NCBI GenBank assembly: GCA_000310025.1
Contig: FN649742.1
Coordinates: forward strand, 4,290,988 to 4,354,987
Source: Ectocarpus siliculosus
Lineage: Eukaryota > Sar > Phaeophyceae > Ectocarpales > Ectocarpaceae
Direction: 5' to 3'
DNA length: 64,000 nucleotides
Positions 61,401 to 64,000 of this stretch are shown piece by piece (positions within the stretch are counted from its first letter, which is position 1; each line of letters begins with the position of its first letter). Both the position numbers and the translations under genes were made by a program. The notes below the pieces were generated by a model that was given only the letters and a program-made list of their open reading frames with translations, had not been told where the DNA came from and ran no database searches.

Positions 61401-63653
61401 TGACTTTGACGCGAGAGGCCGAAAGGCCCTGCTGCAGCCCTGCAGCAGCAACAACAGCATGCAGGGCACGGCTTTCTTCGCGAAGACAGTCAGAAGCGCG
61501 GCGCAAGTACGCAATCTGAACCGATCCCGCGAGGAACCATCCTGATAACGCACAGCAGCAGCAGTAGTAGACCCCCACGCCCTCGACGGATTCTCTCGAT
61601 GATGGTAGGTGTGATCATGGCGTGGGAAGGTGTGTTATTTGTGTGAACATCGGTCTGCTCTTTTAGAAGCAGTTGGTCGGACCCACTCAACATCAATAAA
61701 TACCCGCCAGGTTACACATGGCGCATGCCTACAGTACACCCACGGTGCACAGGTCGTATAGGCCCGGCCCCTCCTGGTTTTCATAGCTGGTCTCAGACCA
61801 ACCAGCGTCTCAGCGGTGATGCGTTTGTTGGTGGTGTTCTTGCGTCTCTGTCGGTGTTTCTTGTCCTGGTCTGAATCGCGCGCGCGCGCGATCTCCGCTT
61901 TTGTGCACGCCTTTTCGCGTAGAAACCCCGGGGTTGGGGAGCAAAATATCCTACGAATATAGCTTACACATGCCGGTGAAGCACGGCCATCTGCTCTCGG
62001 AGCACGACGAAACCGGTGTGGAGAAGAGCGCGCTATTTTTCTTCTTCCTCAGAAGCGAGCAGATCGTCAATCGGTGCCCTATAGATCTCGTTCTGGCCCC
62101 AAAGGTGTGCTAAATACAAGTTTTGGGGCCCCTGTATCGCGCGGCGCAACTTTGGCCGATATGTAGAGCCTTTTTTTCCCTCCTGGGGACGAAGGGAAAG
62201 GATGTCGCTCGCTTCGCTCGCTCCGCGGCTCATTACTAGCATCGACCGCGCTAACCGGCTGACCAATGAAAACCCGTCAGTCTCAGTGCGGTTAAAAACA
62301 CAAAAAACTTCTAAAAGTGTGTGTGTTTTCCTATATTCTTCGTATTTGCTTGTCCGTATGTATTCTTTTTCCTGGCGCGGGGCTCCTGTGTCTGGGGCGA
62401 TCGATAGTCCTGAAGAGATCGTGGTGCTGTTTCGTGTATATCTAAAGTTTTTTCGCCATCAGGCAGAGTGATCTACCGCGCTTCAAAATTGTCTGGTCTT
62501 TGAGGACGCAGGAGGGCTGGCCTGCACAAACGCAACTAACTCCAGGGTGCATGGAGAAGGACTGCTGTGGTGCCGATGGGTGGCTCGCACCCGTACCTCT
62601 TTCCGCCACGCACCGCCGTTGACACGCTAAATAATGGTATTATATTTAGTACCAAAATCCGCCGACCTTTTTTCATTATTTTTTTAACAAGAGTGTAAGA
62701 GTGGTTGCGCCCTTCGTGTGAAGCTGACTCGTCCAACACCTCTCACGGTGCTTACGCGCGCTTGGTTCTTTTCGGGGAAAGACAAACACGGCTCTAAAAG
62801 CGTTGAGTGCTGTCGGACAAACGCTTTTCTCTTCACAAGGACGTCATCTCTCTCTCTCTCCCCCCCCCCCCCCTATCGTACCTCGGCCGCGTACCCCCTT
62901 GCTCTTGCCCGAAACAGGGACAAAACGCCTGCACAGGTTTCCCTGAACTGGTGCATTACCAAGGGAACCATTCCGATCCCGGGAGCGAAGAACATCAGAC
63001 AGGTTAGTCACGAGTACCAAGCCACGTATTCGTTTCTTGCCCCCCTCCCGCCCTCCCTCCCTTTGCAAATTGTTAACCTTGAGTTTTGTCTCTGCCTCGA
63101 TGCCGGGCCTCCATAACTCCTGCGATAAAATATTCAAAAGGATGGGTGTAGCTGCGGGAGCTAGGCCAGGTTAAGGGAAAGCAACGGTTGTCGGGAAGGA
63201 GACTGTCGATTTGTTGTGTTTGCCCAGGGGGGAAGTCGTGCCAGATCTACGAAAAAATGATCGCCTCAGCCTAACCGAGAGCTCGGGGTGGGGGCAACAA
63301 AAATCATGATAAAAAATATAAATATCTCCGGGTCTGTGTGGCGATTTTTTGTTTCACTTTTCAGGCAATTTCTTGTTGGAAGGGCTCTTGACAAAGGATA
63401 TTACTCTCCCCTGTCTCCAATGACTAATCTAGTTTCCCCCTTAGGCTTTCCACTAGCAGTTCCAGGTCCACTGACTGTGTTCCGGTGCTTACTTCATCTC
63501 CCCCGTTTTGCTCTGCTCCGGCGCTTACTCTCCTCTCCCGAAAAAAAAAAAAAACTCAAACAGGCGGATGAAAATTGCGGGGCGTTGGGGTGGCGACTGT
63601 CGGAGCAAGAAATGTCAGCGCTTGACGCCGCAGCCTCAGCTGCCGGACTGTAA
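54369..63653 (+). CDS. Plastid-targeted aldo/keto reductase
   Basis: NADPH-dependent carbonyl reductase of the AKR superfamily, (beta/alpha)8 barrel. Ten exons: 54369-54517, 55913-56159, 56911-57046, 57800-57860, 58155-58278, 58969-59081, 59650-59769, 60483-60566, 62918-63002, 63564-63653. They close in phase to 402 residues. The N-terminus is a bipartite plastid presequence (LTTGLAVASLSVDAFVSP: hydrophobic leader, then Ala-Phe cleavage site). The full catalytic tetrad is present: Asp146 and Tyr151 (FDTAEVYG), Lys180 (ASKFAPLPWR), His215 (IYQIHWP). Cofactor and barrel motifs follow: AVGVSNYG, AYSPLAQGLLTGK, GPRGRVF, IPIPGAKN. The closest known pattern is the plant plastid AKR group found in plastoglobules (Arabidopsis At1g06690 type). 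The substrate is unknown. Introns reach 2.4 kb and hold microsatellites and dispersed repeats. Confidence 0.95.
55720..55845 (+). repeat. Local ACCGGCGCTATTCA repeats
   Basis: ACCGGCGCTATTCA occurs at about 55741 and 55800, with ACCGGCGCTAATCA at about 55820. Related CCGGCG fragments surround them just upstream of the second aldo/keto reductase exon. Confidence 0.75.
56778..56872. repeat. (CTG)n microsatellite, two blocks
   Basis: CTG run 56778-56810 and a second, CCG-interrupted block 56841-56872, directly before the acceptor of the third aldo/keto reductase exon. Confidence 0.9.
58340..58490. repeat. GTT/GCT-rich trinucleotide tract
   Basis: TGTTGT/TGCTG units dominate about 150 bp in the aldo/keto reductase intron after exon 5. 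Confidence 0.85.
60598..60676 (+). repeat. Dispersed short repeat, copy 6
   Basis: GCATCGACCACGCTAACCGA, then CCAATGATATCACGTCAGTG and CCAGCGGGTAAAATCGGGGT, CTCTGGAAGGGGGCC. Shares the longer 3' part with copy 3. It begins 31 bp after an aldo/keto reductase donor site. Confidence 0.8.
61877..61890. repeat. (CG)n run
   Basis: Seven CG units in an aldo/keto reductase intron. Confidence 0.85.
62239..62292 (+). repeat. Dispersed short repeat, copy 7
   Basis: GCATCGACCGCGCTAACCGG, then CTGACCAATGAAAACCCGTC and AGTCTCAGTGCGGT. Closest to the apparent consensus; same intron as copy 6. Confidence 0.8.
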
Positions 63654-64000
63654 ACCGAGCGACGGGGATGCCCCCCCCAACGACCGACTGACCCTCGTTA
63701 AGCCGGCTCGGTGCTACAGTATGTCTGGACACGGAGCAAAGCCCGCGCGTGATTGTCATGGAGGGGCGTGGTCCGCACGTGGCGGATGGCTCAATCGCGG
63801 GAGACTACTGTAACGGTTGTCCAACGAGGGGCACCAGCTCAACCCCCCCCCCCCCCCCCCGGGGGCAAAAGGGATTTCTGGTCTTTCTCCCCCAAAAGGG
63901 GATGTTTTTTTTTTCGAAGGCCGAAGTTCGAAATTTGAATTTCAATTTTTTGGGGACCCCGGAAAAACAATTGGCCCCCCCTAAAAAGAAAAAGGGAACC
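63654..64000. other. 3' flank of the aldo/keto reductase gene, ending in low-quality sequence
   Basis: No gene. From about 63841 a run of ~20 C is followed by homopolymer-smeared sequence up to the window end, the same signature as the left flanks of the two 100-N gaps. Confidence 0.7.

Overview
The window reads as nuclear DNA of an intron-rich photosynthetic stramenopile, most likely a brown alga close to Ectocarpus. This is an inference from gene architecture and protein content; no marker gene was available. Supporting signs are many medium-sized GT-AG introns, moderately GC-rich codons, N-termini of the signal-peptide-plus-transit-peptide type used for complex plastids, and strictly alternating gene strands. 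No rRNA, tRNA, CRISPR array, provirus or complete transposon was recognised.

Layout. 1-134: tail of a + strand gene cut by the window edge. 558-1862 (+): uncharacterised gene with an uncertain 5' structure. 4353-13555 (-): 14-exon bacterial-type FadE acyl-CoA dehydrogenase. 13993-18748 (+): guanylate kinase. 23819-29253 (-): Rieske oxygenase fused to a PAP/fibrillin domain, with a middle part missing at an assembly gap. 30070-34050 (+): CRAL-TRIO lipid-transfer protein. 37791-44019 (-): uncharacterised secretory-signal/coiled-coil protein. 44491-46176 (+): intronless RluA-type pseudouridine synthase. 47820-54121 (-): plastid-targeted SAM methyltransferase. 54369-63653 (+): plastid-targeted aldo/keto reductase. 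Exon chains were built by hand from GT-AG signals, phase continuity and protein-family continuity. In all complete models the phases close exactly.

From 558 onward every gene is on the opposite strand to its neighbour. This gives four divergent pairs with shared upstream regions of 247-816 bp, separated by convergent 3' regions of about 1.6-5.1 kb that hold repeats and little else. Several products have a lipid or plastid theme: beta-oxidation (FadE), lipid transfer (CRAL-TRIO), fibrillin/plastoglobule (Rieske-PAP), and a plastid methyltransferase paired head to head with a plastid reductase. Whether they work together is inference.

The most notable points are the Rieske-fibrillin fusion with half its iron ligands lost at an assembly gap; a eukaryotic mitochondrial-type FadE; a dispersed ~50-80 bp repeat family with seven copies, all on the same strand; a strongly over-represented short motif (ACTGCTGT/ACAGCAGT); and two 100-N gaps whose left flanks are corrupted re-reads of their right flanks, so those gaps are probably not real.
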